Shown in pieces: positions 39,865 to 52,300 of a stretch of 64,000 nt of DNA. The position numbers and the translations under genes are program-made. The notes beneath the pieces were generated by a model. That model searched no databases, was not told the origin of the DNA, and saw only the letters and a program-made list of their open reading frames with translations. Every line of letters starts with the position of its first letter. The first letter of the stretch is position 1. Origin of the DNA: Tanytarsus gracilentus (lineage: Eukaryota; Arthropoda; Insecta; Diptera; Chironomidae); contig JAXRKN010000043.1 of NCBI GenBank assembly GCA_038502055.1, positions 4,030,001 through 4,094,000 of the forward strand, in the 5' to 3' direction.

Positions 39865-42849
39865 CGAGAAAATTTAAATTTTTTCTCAATTTAATATTTT
39901 AACTTCTCTAACAATCATTAAATTCCTCTTTAAAGTATCGTCAGTGAAGCTTCCTCAGAAGATTGAGAAACGAAATTAAATAACAATTAAGTGTTCAATT
40001 AAAATTCAATTTAAAATCCATCGTGTACTATCTCGAGCTTTATCCTCATGTGTACTAATTTTCTCGGAAAGAGGATGAAGAAAAAAAAAGATCTCTTTAC
40101 TGCTGCTTGTGTGGCCGTAGAAAAAATTCAGAAAATTAAGATAAATTTTCCCTTCTTAAACCACAAATTCGATGCAGAGAAATTTTTTTTGTTAATTTTT
40201 TTCCTCCTCGGTTTGAAAACGATTTTTGTATGGAATATTTTTTTTGTTGCCGATCTCCCCTCTTTAAGTAATTCTTATTTAATTGCTATTTGCACATTAT
40301 GGCTTTTTCGTGCATAGAGCACATTGAGACTGTACGAGCAGTTTAAGATTTTTGCGGACAGTCATGGTGGCTGAGGGGAGGAGAGAGAAAATGGAAAAAT
40401 TTATTTTTGTACGCTAGCAACAAAATGTTTATTTAATTGCACATTGTCATGTAGCTGTCCTTTAAGTCCTTCGGTAATTTTTATTTCACTTACTTTTTTT
40501 CTGCGGTCCCATCTTTGGCACGGCGCCGCACATAAAAAGTAAAATTCACTAGAGAATTGACAGAGCAGCGCGTACACACTTGCTGCCGCCTATTTGTAAT
40601 TTCGATAATGCTTTTTTATTATTTTATTGCGGCCTCTTTTTATCTCCCTCTCCCCGCACAGATGCGAATAAAAATTACAAATTACTGTCGGGTGAAATTA
40701 TCAAAAAATTATCGAGCAATAACATCAAAAATGAAATTTTTTCGAGTTCTTCTGTTTTGAATGATTTTTTATGATTTTATGATGATGAGAGAGAAAAATT
40801 TTTTTGAGTGTTGTGCCGAATTGTAATTGTGAGGGAAGTGCAATTTATTGAGTGAAACAAATTGAATGGGAATGACACAATGTGGTGGCGTTCTCAACCT
40901 CTTGAACTGTTTATTGAGTTTGTGAACTTTTAAAGGGATTTAAGAAAATTTCTTAAACATTTGACAAAAATTTAAAATAAATTTTTCATCGCACAACGAG
41001 GTCGCGATTTTATTTCAAAGACAATTTTGTAGAAATTCCAATTTCCTTTTCGACTATAACAATACCCCAGAAAGCAATCAAGATTAAATTCATCGTTTTA
41101 CAACTTTCAACGCCGAAAGTCGCTTCTCTCTTCGCTATAGTAAAAAAAACTATTGGAAATTAAATTTTCATGTCAGTTTGCCTCCTTTTATGTTGCGTTT
41201 TCTTTTATACCCTCGACAATGTCGGCAGAGGAATAAAGGAAAAAAATCATTATAAATTTATGAAAAACAACATTTTGCGCTGATTGTCATTAATTTTCGC
41301 TTTTTCGTACGTTTATGCTGGTTGATTTTAACTTTTATATAAACAACATATAAAAGAGCAGTAAAGCCTCAATGCAATAATTTTTTGTGGTGGTTGCAAT
41401 CAGTGAGTGATATAAACAAGAAGAGGGGGATGAATATTGCACGGAAGCATTGCACTGTGCCACGTGTCATGTTCAAAGAACATTAGCAGATTGCAGAAGA
41501 GAAATATTATGGCTTTATGTTGTCATTTCGCATGGCATTATCTCCTCTCCACTTTTCTGCGGCTAATCACACTGTCAGTTGACGTTTGAGATATTGCAGG
41601 GTTCAAAAAATATGAGGGTGGATGCAATTTAAGAAAATTATATTTTTTAAATATTAAAAAGCCGTTAAAAATAAATTAAGTTTCCTTCCCTCGCTTCACC
41701 TGTTAAGTGAAAATCATTTTGGAGCTGTTGACATTTGTAGGTTAACGAAAAAAAGGGTTAAAGTTGTAGAACAAATGTGAAACTTCTATTTTTATGTTAC
41801 CGATAATGTTTTGCCAGAAGAAATTGTTCAATCAATTATGGCCGCCTTTTATGCGTGTCTTTATCTTCACAACTCTCCCTTTACGAGTGAATTACTTTTA
41901 TAGCACTTTTTATGGGAATTTCATTCTCTCGCTTTTGTTTTTCGATATCTGGTTCGGATGATGATGTTGTTGCTGATGGAATAAAGGGATAATTAATTTT
42001 ACCTTCGAGCGAAATTTTACCGTTGATGAAGGGAGAAAAAGTTGTGAAATGAACTTCAAGTGAATTCTTTCATCTATTTTAGTGCTCTTCAATATTTTTA
42101 AGCTGCGCACATTTTAAAAATAAATCATCGAGAAAATCTCATCTAATGAGGAAATCAAATAAAATTTCACGCAATCACTATCGAGTCTCGAAATTAATGT
42201 GTGCTTGTGAGAAAATAAAAATCTGCTGGCATTAATAATTAACCGACATACATAACAACATAAATTTATGAACCTCATCTCCATTGCGGAGGGCCTGGAT
42301 GATATTATAGACATTACAATTTGTGTTGAGCAGGAAAAAAGGTCCAAATTTGTATATTTTTTTTGCTCTCGCCTTGGATGTTTAATCTTCTTCTGTTTTA
42401 TTTCTTCTTATTCTTTATTATGCGAGCGAGAGTGAAAGAGCAAGCGCCTCGTGTGCCTCAAGTTAGTGATGATATTATTATTATTTTTGTTATGCATGGT
42501 TTGAACGCAGAATTGAGATTGTGAAGAAGAAGAATGAAATTAAAGGGGAAACAAAGATGTTAAAATAAACAACAGCTCACACTCTCGTACAAATTATGAT
42601 TAATTTCCTTATATGAATGTGTACATGATTTATTTAAAGCAACAGTGAGTCGAAACTGGGCAGTGAATTGCTCATGGAGCGACTTGAAGGGTGATTAAAA
42701 TTGTAATTAGGTTGTGAAGACATTTCTTAAAAATTAAATTTTTAACGACTTTTTGTGAATTTTGAGTTTGTTTAAGTTCTCTATCAAAAAATATTGAATT
42801 TTTCATAAAAAAATCTTCAAACCGCACATCAAATTATTTTTACAAATTT

Positions 42850-42862
42850 AGGAATCGAACCT
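42850..42862 (-). repeat. B-box-like dispersed motif, copy 4
   Basis: AGGAATCGAACCT on +, an exact GGTTCGATTCC B box on -. The flanks (AAATTT before, AATTTA after) extend the inverted symmetry of the hairpin. Confidence 0.55.
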
Positions 42863-43498
42863 AATTTAATTTTTATTCAAGGACATTAAAATATTTTTAT
42901 CATTCTTCGGATTCTTCGATATTAAAATAAATTAGATAAAAAGTAACAAAGAATTTCCTGTTGTTCACAGCGTCGTCAGAAATAATTTCCACCACACCAT
43001 TTAAGTACATGTGCAATAAAAATAAAATAAATCACTGTTGGCAAAAAAATAACTTTGCAGAATGCATTTTATGTAAAGAAGGCAGCAATGTACTGGCATA
43101 TCACAGTCGCATAGTCGAGGAGGGTAATTAAAACTTTGTTTTTCGCTCTTTTCCTGTTTTCAACTCTTCGTATCACTTCTTTCACTATCTCTCCCAAACT
43201 CGACAAACAGTCATCGGCTTCGAAAGTGATTTTCTGCCTGTGTGCATGCCACTATAAAACTCCTCACCTCTGCCTCTCTTTGCTTCTGCAGAGTTGGTGT
43301 TCTTTATTGCAGCCAATTTCCTTTTCATTTTCATTTCGAGCACAACGATGTGTTGCCGAGTGCATATCTCTTCGCATTTATTCTTTCGCAAAACTAATTA
43401 GGTTTAAGGCAAATGTGCTGCTGCTAGCTGTTGTCAAAAGTCTTCATCTGAAAAAGTTAAAAAATTTATTGATTATGGCAATTTTCGCTTGAATTTTT

Positions 43499-43511
43499 AG
43501 GATTCGAACCT
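43499..43511 (-). repeat. B-box-like dispersed motif, copy 5
   Basis: AGGATTCGAACCT on +, an exact GGTTCGAATCC B box on -. AT-rich flanks. Confidence 0.55.
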
Positions 43512-45775
43512 CAAAAGTTTTTTTAATTTTTAATACAAATGTTAATATTCCGAGTCCAACATTTTATTTTACATTGTTGCAACTGCAAACGATTGCAAAG
43601 AATTTTCCACCACTAATTTTGTTCATTTATAAAATCACTAAACGCTTGCATTTAAAAGCGATGGAAATCATGCACTCATAATGCAGGATACACAAAAGAG
43701 TGTGTGGCATAGAGAGAAAAGAGAATTCTGAATGAAAATGCACACGTAAAAGTAAATAATAAAATATACACGGAATAAGTGATGGGAATGCACATATACA
43801 AATGGCTACGGACAGCTGAAGAGAGGAAGCTGCAAATAACATCAGCAACAGCAAATATCAAAAAGTTTATTTTATAAACTCTACGAAACGAGATTTTTTT
43901 GTTTATTTAAAAGTTTTTTTTCTGCGCCGCGCTGTCATGTCAGCATCTAACTGCCGCCGTTGATCGCCGAGTGTGTGTTTGAATAAAAAAAAACTTTGTT
44001 TTGACGCATGGAGAACTTTTTCTTGGAATTATTCAATCATTATGGAGGCAAATAATTGAATATTTGATGATTAACTTTTTTTTTCTGGTCGAGAGGAAAT
44101 GTCAAAAAGAATTTTTCGACTAAATTTAAAAAACGCGATAGAGTGGAACGAACGCTATGGTTGAGATGGTGAGGTTTGGCAATTTAAAAATTTTATGAGT
44201 CATCAAATAATTAAATTTAATGCCATGACAAAAATAACTTTTAATGGCTTTAAAGAAATTTGATCTCAAAATCATTTCTCATTATTTATTTTTCATCGTC
44301 CGCTTATTTTCTTTGTTTTTGCTCATTGCATCACGAAGTGCATTAAAAAATAAACTTTTTAAATCACTAAAAGCGTGCACATTGCTGCAATGAGATGATC
44401 ATCAAAGAATGCCTGCTTCGTATAATCCACATTGCAGCATGAAACAGAGGAAGTGAGGTGGTGAATGGAGAAGAGGAAAAATCTGTAAAAAAACTCGTTT
44501 TATTCCCATTGTCTCGTGTCCGCTCTTAATCACCGCCGATATTGTGTTGCAAGAAAAATTTTCCTTCAGTTTGCACTTTAAAGTGACATTTTAACGTGGA
44601 GAGAAGTTTAAAGTTCTCATCTTGATGTGAAAAGAGAAAATCGTGAAATGTCGAGTGAGGAGGAAAAAATAAATAAATTCCATCAACTGATCCGAGCTAA
44701 GAAAAAAGCTGCATTTTTTTCCAATAGTTCTTGTCGAATGATAAAAGAGAGCATTAAAAATGCACGGAGTACAAAAAAAATATACACGAGGATTATAAAA
44801 AATGTTGTTGCATCTCTCCTCCATCCAAGCGAAAAGCTTCTGCTGAAAAACATACGAAAAATATGTCGCAATTCTTCCTTGGAATGGATGGAGCATGTTT
44901 AAGCAACAAGAAGGATTTCATGTTAAAGCGAGAGAGAGAGAGTAAAAAATCCCTCGGCTAATAAAAGTTATAGATCGAGAGTGGTTGATATGGTGAAAAT
45001 GATGCGGTCGGTTGGATGATGAGAAATGAAGCATGAACGAAAGCTTGTGAGGTAGATTGTGAACATCATTCAGCTAGCGGGAGGATATAAAAAAAATTTA
45101 ATTAAAAAAATCACTAAATAGTTTTGTAAAATTAAGAAAAATGAACATTTTATAAAACTCTAATGTAACTCCTTGTCGTCATCCAGTAAAAATCCACGAT
45201 GCCTCTTAATGCTCCATCCGTGTCTTTATTTCACTCTGCTGTGTATCATTTTATTTCGCGCCGGAGAAAACATGTTGTTGATAAGCTTAATTCGTACTTG
45301 CTTGGCTTATGCTGCAAGCTTATGTGTCTGCAGAGTGTGTGTGAATGTGGATAGCTCTAAGAATAAAAAAAAGTTTATCGTTCGGTGTGAAGGAGGCAAA
45401 AGTTTCGCCAAGGCGTCAAGTCGCGATGATGTTGGGGTTTATTGATTTTTTCCTCAAGCCACTCTCTCTTTTTGCTTGAGATAAAAGATGACAAAGTTTT
45501 GATTGATATCAAGAAAAAGCATGAGATTGACATTATTAATGTACGAAACCCAACTCTTTGTCATCTGTAGAGCGTTATCACTTCAGCATCACTCCAGCAG
45601 TCGCCAAGTTTTATATTTTGACTAATTATGTGGCAATTAGGAGCGAAAAGTTTGTTGATTAGCTTTTTCTGTCGCTTTCTGGTGTTTGGGGAGGAAAAAA
45701 ATGGCGAGCAAAATTTTCTTATGATTTTTAGGAAAAAAAATAAATTAATAAAATTAATAATTTTTTTGTAAATTT

Positions 45776-45788
45776 AGGATTCGAACCA
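45776..45788 (-). repeat. B-box-like dispersed motif, copy 6
   Basis: AGGATTCGAACCA on +, with an exact B-box core on -. AT-rich flanks. Confidence 0.55.
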
Positions 45789-48159
45789 GATTTTAAAATT
45801 TGAAATTTAATTCCACGTTTCTAAGTGTATTTTGTAATTTCTTAAATCGCCTTAAAAACTTTAAAGTGCTTCAATCGAAAAAGTCTTTACTAATTCCCAT
45901 CCACAACTTTTCAATGCAATAATCGCCTCAAGCTCGTAATCAGGGATAAGTAAGTTGATGTGAAGTAGCGTTGGCTATGCGGTTCAGGAGCGACCTCTCA
46001 ATCCATCGAGCGGCGACTGAGTGACAAAGTAAAGCGGATTTATATGCTTGACCGAGCGCCGTATGTTAATGGACTTCATTGTTGCTGCCCTCACCACACA
46101 CTTCACACGAATGTGTGTGCGTACATATGAATTTAATAAAAAATCCACTAATCTCTTCTCGAAAGCTCTTTGCTGTCATTTTACTTTATGCACATACATG
46201 AAAATCCATTGGAAAACATCAACACCTCACACTTGATGAATTTAATGCGGCGCACAATCACATCCACCCGTTCACTGCTGCCGATATTTCTAGGTTTTTG
46301 CTTTTTCCACACAACAGCAGCAGAAAAATCAATCGATTCTTTTTTCACTCTCGTTGTTGTCATGTTGCCTTTATCCTGTGAAATATTCAGTGGCTCGCGA
46401 TTGCTCGAAAAAGTATCAAAAAATATTTTGGTCTTACGCAAAAAAAATAAAAAAATTGTTGAAAATTGAATAAAATCAATTTTTCACACCCCTCGGCACC
46501 ACTGCAAACAATATCCATATTGCATACACACAACACGATTATTATAGGAATTATTGCTGTTGATGATATGGCTGACTTTCATTGCCTCATACTGAACTGA
46601 AGTGAGCGTGCAACATTTTATCGGGTGTGTAATATGTGCCATTTGTTCCGGGAGTTGACAGTGACATCGAAGTCGAAAACCCTCTCGTGTATATCATGCA
46701 CGCTCATGTCCAATATAATTCGATTAATTTTCTGTGAAAAACTCTTCGAGATATCCACTTCGAAAATTGTCACGTGCTCACTCTCTCTCGACTCGCTTCA
46801 ATGGCGAAACATAATTTTTCCATATTTTATTTTTACCACCCTCAAAAACTCCGTCCCAATACATCATGAATGAATAATAATTCATTTGTGTGTCGACGAG
46901 TGCACTCGCACAATTAAAAAGCATTTTCGAGTGATTTTTTTAATGCAGGAAGGAAGTTTTATAATTTTTTTGTTCTTCACAAAAAAAATTGTATAAAGTT
47001 GAAAATGTCACAAGAATTTTCGCATAAATTTAACTTTTTTATGCTGATTTACAAAAGGAATTTCCACACCTGTCAGCTCGCAAAATTTTTTCCACTTCGG
47101 TCAGCACTTTTCAATCGAGTTGCTTCGGGTTGAAAATTTTCACACTCAAAGCGCTTTTTCGTTGACTGAAGCAACACATAATAAATAAATTTAATCGTGT
47201 GTGTAAAGAGCGAGCGAGAGGATTTAAGCTGTCTTTAATATCGGAGCTTGTGTTTGCATTTTACTTACCCTCGTACACCCCGAGAATGCAGTGAATGTAT
47301 TTATGAAAATTGCTCATGAAGCATGATTTATCTGCTCGGCAATTCAGTGAACTTTATTGCAGCTATTTTTATTGTTGTCTTCCAACATGGCAGAAAATAA
47401 TTTTTATTTTTTAAAATGCAAATTTGCGATAAACAAAATTGAGGCACAAGGCTGAATAGTCATGCAAAATTGGAGCAAGGACTGTCACGATTTTGAGGTG
47501 ATGAAAATTATTTGCAAAACTTTCTAGGGTTGAACTCCAAACTATTTTATAAAAAGCATTACGCTCATAAATCAAATGCACTCATCCGTTCTCGATGGCC
47601 ATCGAAGCCCATTTGCGTATTTACACAGCAACAACACCAACAAAAGTGCTGCAGCTGAAATCATTTTGTGCTCATTTAATCCTGATTAGTGCGATTTTAT
47701 ACATGTTTATTTTTTACACTCTCTGCGGTTCACCACATGAATTGTTGTTGCCAATGTTGTTTTTCGCTCGCCTCAGCAACTCACAATCTCATGTCCAATG
47801 TCCAGAGGTTTTTTATATAAATAAATTTCACATATATATTGAATATCATGTGCGGTAATTTAATGCCCTCTGTCTCACTCTGTCAGTTTAAAATCGTTTA
47901 ATAGATTTTTCCACAGATTGGCTCAACACATCTTCTGACTGTCAATTTCATCCGAATGAATATTTATTGCGAAATTTGTTTTGTGGGCATTTGATGAAAC
48001 AGTAAAACTATATTTATGCATCTGCGGTAGTTTTAAAAGCCATTGTTGACTGATTTTGTATAAATTTGTCGAGGTATTGAGGATTTATGTGAATTGGGTG
48101 GAATCAAAAATTAAAAAAAAGAAATAGAGTTCCTCGACTTACATTTATTTTTAATTTCA

Positions 48160-48172
48160 AGGAATCGAACCT
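48160..48172 (-). repeat. B-box-like dispersed motif, copy 7
   Basis: AGGAATCGAACCT on +, an exact GGTTCGATTCC B box on -. It lies about 540 bp upstream of the coding exon that starts at 48709. Confidence 0.55.
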
Positions 48173-48751
48173 CAATTTTATTTCAAATTATTTCTAATCA
48201 CAGTAAGCACTTGCTAAATTTTAACAACTTGTTATTCAAAAACATCACAAGTTGTACATTGTTTTAATACCAAGCCGCATATAAAGTATAGTTTTTATTT
48301 AATAAACGATTAGTTGAGCGACCAACAGCTGTTGATTTTCTTACATTACACATCATAATGAGAAATGTGCTTTGAGCGAGCGAGAATTGTTTCGTTATTA
48401 TTATTCACGTTCTTTTTTCGACCATTAAGTTAGAGTTAAACGGTTTTATGTTACAGTTTCTCGGGCTCGATCAACTTACAACCCGAGAGAAACATACAAA
48501 CAGTGGGTAACTAATGAATATGAAAATAATTCCGATTTCTTGAGTGTAATAAAAAAAAGAAAGGCGGAGTGACATGGAAGAATTTTTTGAAAAATTTTCA
48601 AGGTGTCAAAATGTAACGGAATAATTTTACTTAAAAATTTCTCTTTCCAATTTTTTCAAACTTTAAATAAAATTTAGTTACTAATTTTAGAATTTTCTCA
48701 TTTTCTAGATTTCTGTAAAGACATTTGAGCAAACATCTCCAGAGACAAAAA

Positions 48752-49058
48752 ATGAGTAGTAGATGTAGAAACATTAGATGCTCATCCAGTGACTATAATC
48801 AACCCAATAACAACAAAAATCGTTCCGCATCATTAAAATCGAGAGCCCAACATTCGATAAATAAAATCAATCAAAAAGCGTTTATCGCTCGTGATTCGTT
48901 CATTAATTGCTGTGACGACAGAATTATGGAAGCGATGAAAAATAATAAAATCGGCAGCAGCAGCAACAATATCCGATGGCAAAATGTGTTAGTGTTTAGT
49001 GTCGTAGTGTTGATTAATATAGCGTCTATAAATTGTGTTGCAGCGCGGCAAATTGAAG
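48752..49058 (+). CDS. First coding exon of a probable secreted or membrane protein (partial, family unknown)
   Basis: The exon runs from the acceptor TTTTCTAG|AT (exon start 48709) to the donor GAAG|GTGAGT (GT at 49059-49060). An in-frame TAA at 48716-48718 precedes the ATG at 48752, so translation starts in this exon. The 102 codons encode a hydrophilic, Asn/Ser/Lys/Arg-rich leader of about 75 residues. A hydrophobic stretch follows at about 78-98 (core VLVFSVVVLINIASI, then NCVAARQIE), looking like an internal signal peptide or a type II anchor. The exon ends in phase 1, the common phase between extracellular modules. No downstream exon is recognisable before the window ends, so the mature protein is unknown. 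Long leaders before the signal segment are known in some insect extracellular signalling and adhesion proteins; I do not assign a family. Confidence 0.6.
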
Positions 49059-49231
49059 GTGAGTCTTGAATATTATCAATTAATTAGGCTTTGCGATGCT
49101 AAGCAGAGGTTTAGCACCATGGAAACTGAATTTATGCTAATTAAAGAGAATTTTATGAGCGGATTTAAATGGTAAAAAAAGCGAAATTTAAAAATAATTA
49201 TTCAAAGAGCAAAATATAATTTTTAATTTTA

Positions 49232-49244
49232 AGGATTCGAACCT
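49232..49244 (-). repeat. B-box-like dispersed motif, copy 8
   Basis: AGGATTCGAACCT on +, an exact GGTTCGAATCC B box on -. Flanking AATTTTA and TAAAATT lengthen the potential hairpin stem. It lies 174 bp after the coding exon. Confidence 0.55.
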
Positions 49245-51820
49245 AAAATTTATTTATATTCTAAACTAATTCATTTAACTTTTTATCGATCCGCGTTCAT
49301 CTCATTTTAATGCCAAAACTCAATCAATCGCTTTTTCATCGAGAATCGTTTACATGAAAAGCTCTCACTCATCCTCCCCTCCATAAAGTAATCTTTATGA
49401 CTTTGAATTTTGATCTTTTGCCCTTCATCACCATCGCCGTCGTCAGAAATTGGAAACTGAGTAGATTTTTTCTCGTTTCTAAAACGTAAATTGAGACTTA
49501 TATCAGACGAAGCCTTACAGCTCATTTCACGATGTGAACATAAAGATTTTTTTCTCGCATCTCGAGAGGCAGTAAGATTTTTATCGTCCACCTTTTTTTG
49601 CGCTATCGCACTCACTCCAATGATGACTTTTAATAATAAAAAAAAGAAGCAAAAATTTACTGCATGTAATAAAAGAATTAAAATAACATAAAAGGAAGAA
49701 TTTTTTGCAGGGGATGAGATAAAATTTGAATATTCATCGCGTGATTTAAAAATTTCCCACTTCGGTGACCTTCCCTTGAGTGAGAAATTTTCTATGCGAT
49801 GTAGGCGATTTTTCTCGTGAAGCTTCCTCAATTCCACCTCCACTTTTCTCAATGACTCTTAACATTCTTTTTACGACATTTCTTCAAATATACATCGAGT
49901 CGATGTGAAGGCACGTGAGAGCATTTTTCTCGCTTTGAGAAATTTATGTGTACGCGATACACATTGATCTGGCGGAAAATTGATTTTCATTCGATCGCTG
50001 ATAAAAAAGAGAGAAAAGAAAATATGTGAGGTAGAGAATAAAAATCCTTATTGACATGCAAAATTGGTAAAATATGTCTTGCAAATATTTTTCTTTATTC
50101 ACTCCCGTGAGTAAACACACATAGCTTAGAGCTTAATGGATACAAATTTAGATTCATTACCTTGTTTTGTGCAATGCTCTCTCTCTTTTTTTTATGTTAA
50201 TGGATCTGAAGGATAGTAATAAATTTTTAAGTATGTACTCCATTATAACCTTTTTTTACAAAGCAAACGAGAAAGAGCCTCCTTTTGCCTTGTGGAAAGG
50301 ATAATGCAAATAAAAATCCTACTAAAGAATGAATGAAGGGGTTTTCGGTGGATGAAAAAATAAAAACAATTGTGAAAATTAAGAAAGCGAAAAATCAAAT
50401 CAAAAATTTATGAAGTGACTTTGAAGAAATTTTATTAAAAAGGGACAAAAAATTGTTGAAATTAGAAAATGTTGAAAGATTTAAGCAAAAAATATGAAGT
50501 CCGTTAAATATTTATTAAATTCTGGAATTTTAAGGATATTGTTGACTAGTTTTTAAATATTTCTATTTACTTTTTTTAACTTTATAATATTTTTCTTCAT
50601 AACTTCCTGCTTATAAAAATCATAAAATTTCCTCCCTCTAAAAAATCTTTGACTCATCTCAAATTGAACACAATTTACAATAATGCATTATTTAAGGGAA
50701 AGTCAAAGCAGTATCAAAAAACATCCGTAATAAAAGAGGAAACTCGTGTTTCTCTCTCGATTGGGTCGATACACGCACTTAACAGGAGCAACTGTTCGTA
50801 TATGCAATGTTTTATATCATTACATTGTTAAAAAGAAACGAGAAGGGGCTGAAATTATTTCTGAAGACAGACATAAAGATTCATTAAATATTTATAAAAA
50901 TTCTCCTCCCCATTTTTTTGCTTTGTTATCTTTTTCGCATATGTTGCTCAAGTTTTCTCACATTTCCATCTCTTTTTTTTGTTGCCATCAAGCTAAAATA
51001 TTGCGAAATTTATGGCAAAATATGAGAGAATTTCACCCTCAATATTGTTAAGGTTATGACGTGAGCTTGAATTTTTGGACAATTTCTTTCATAATTGGAG
51101 AAAATTTAGAAACAAGGGTTGGCATGCCCTCATTGAAAATGCACATTTTATTGCCCATAATTTTTTTTAAATTATAAAAATATTTCACCCCATGAACAAA
51201 CCCCAACCACAAAGCATGTCAAATACACGTTCTCGGTCTCTCTCCCTAAAATTCATACAAAATTTTATCTCACATAATTCCATTTCTAAAACTTCCACAT
51301 TGTATGTATGAAAAAATCACATAAGCAACAGCAGCGAAAGCGATATGATGATGATGGAAGACTGAAAAAAGTATGAAATGTTTGCGAAAATCTTTTAAGC
51401 TTAAAATGTGACTACGAAGCACATGTCAAGATATTTTTTCGTTACCACCGCGTGTGGAGGATTTATTTCAGGTAGAAATAAGAAGAAATTAAATTGCATA
51501 ATTTTTTTTGATAGTAAAAAAGTTTAATAATAATTTTCTAAATTTTTGTTCTATTTTTTTAAAATTTTATTTTGAGAATTTAAACAACCACAAAATCCTT
51601 ACAATTGTCACCAGTCAACAAAACGCCACTTTAGAATGTTTAAAATAGAAAAATGTTGCAAATTTTTCACCTTTTTCATCGCACATGTGAGCTTTCGTAA
51701 AGGTTTCTTATCACAAATGTCACACAATGTGAAGGTATGCGAAAATAAGACGACCCAAGAATATTTCTAAGGACGTTTTTGGTGACAACAAATTTAAAAT
51801 GAAATATTCTGCATCACAAC

Positions 51821-52300
51821 TAGGGATCCTCACGGTGAATACCGGTAGTATCCCGTATCACAAACTTTTCTCACCGGTATCACCATTTTGTACACCGGTA
51901 CAAATTAATAATTTTTCTATACTTATAATTTATAAAATTTTTAATTTTAATTAAATTTTATTTTAAATTTAAATTTATAGATAAACTATTTAATGAGAAT
52001 TTGTATGTTTGAATTGTAGCACAATTATATTTATTGATATTTATAACTTTAAAATTAAATTTATAGAGATATTTTAAGATTTTTGATAAGATGAGTTTAT
52101 TTATTCGAAAAAAAATTTCTCAATATGACCTAACTTTTTAGTGTTAACTTTATATTTTTGCTAAAGTCTGTCCATAACAACTTCCAATGGCCGAAAGTTT
52201 TTTCCTTCAGAAATTTGGTCAAAAGTCGTCACCGGTGTACCGGTGTCCCGGTGCGGCATTTTTTCCCGGGTCCGACGCCCCGGTGAATTAAGGATCCCTA
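51821..52300. mobile_element. hAT-like MITE with perfect 8-bp target duplication
   Basis: TAGGGATCCT at 51821-51830 is repeated inverted at the right end (52291-52300). The direct repeat ATCACAAC flanks the element at 51813-51820 and 52301-52308. An 8-bp duplication with C/TAGGG-type ends is the hAT signature (family knowledge). Both subterminal regions carry several CCGGT/ACCGG copies, while the centre is AT-rich and without a reading frame, so the element is non-autonomous. At 480 bp it lies inside the probable long intron. Confidence 0.9.

Larger units (their letters stand above)
35354..48708 (+). other. Probable 13.4-kb intron of the split gene
   Basis: No domain-bearing frame is seen on either strand. 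AT-rich blocks alternate with richer islands (for example 40510-40590, 43920-43980, 45960-46060), a pattern that could reflect regulatory DNA. Six of the eight B-box-like motifs lie here. CAACAGCTGTTG recurs at 48323-48334. Confidence 0.4.

Noticed and set aside
43136..43492. 118-aa plus frame in the long intron
   Set aside because: No recognisable domain; low-complexity Ser/Phe/Leu composition; other frames are open in the same region.
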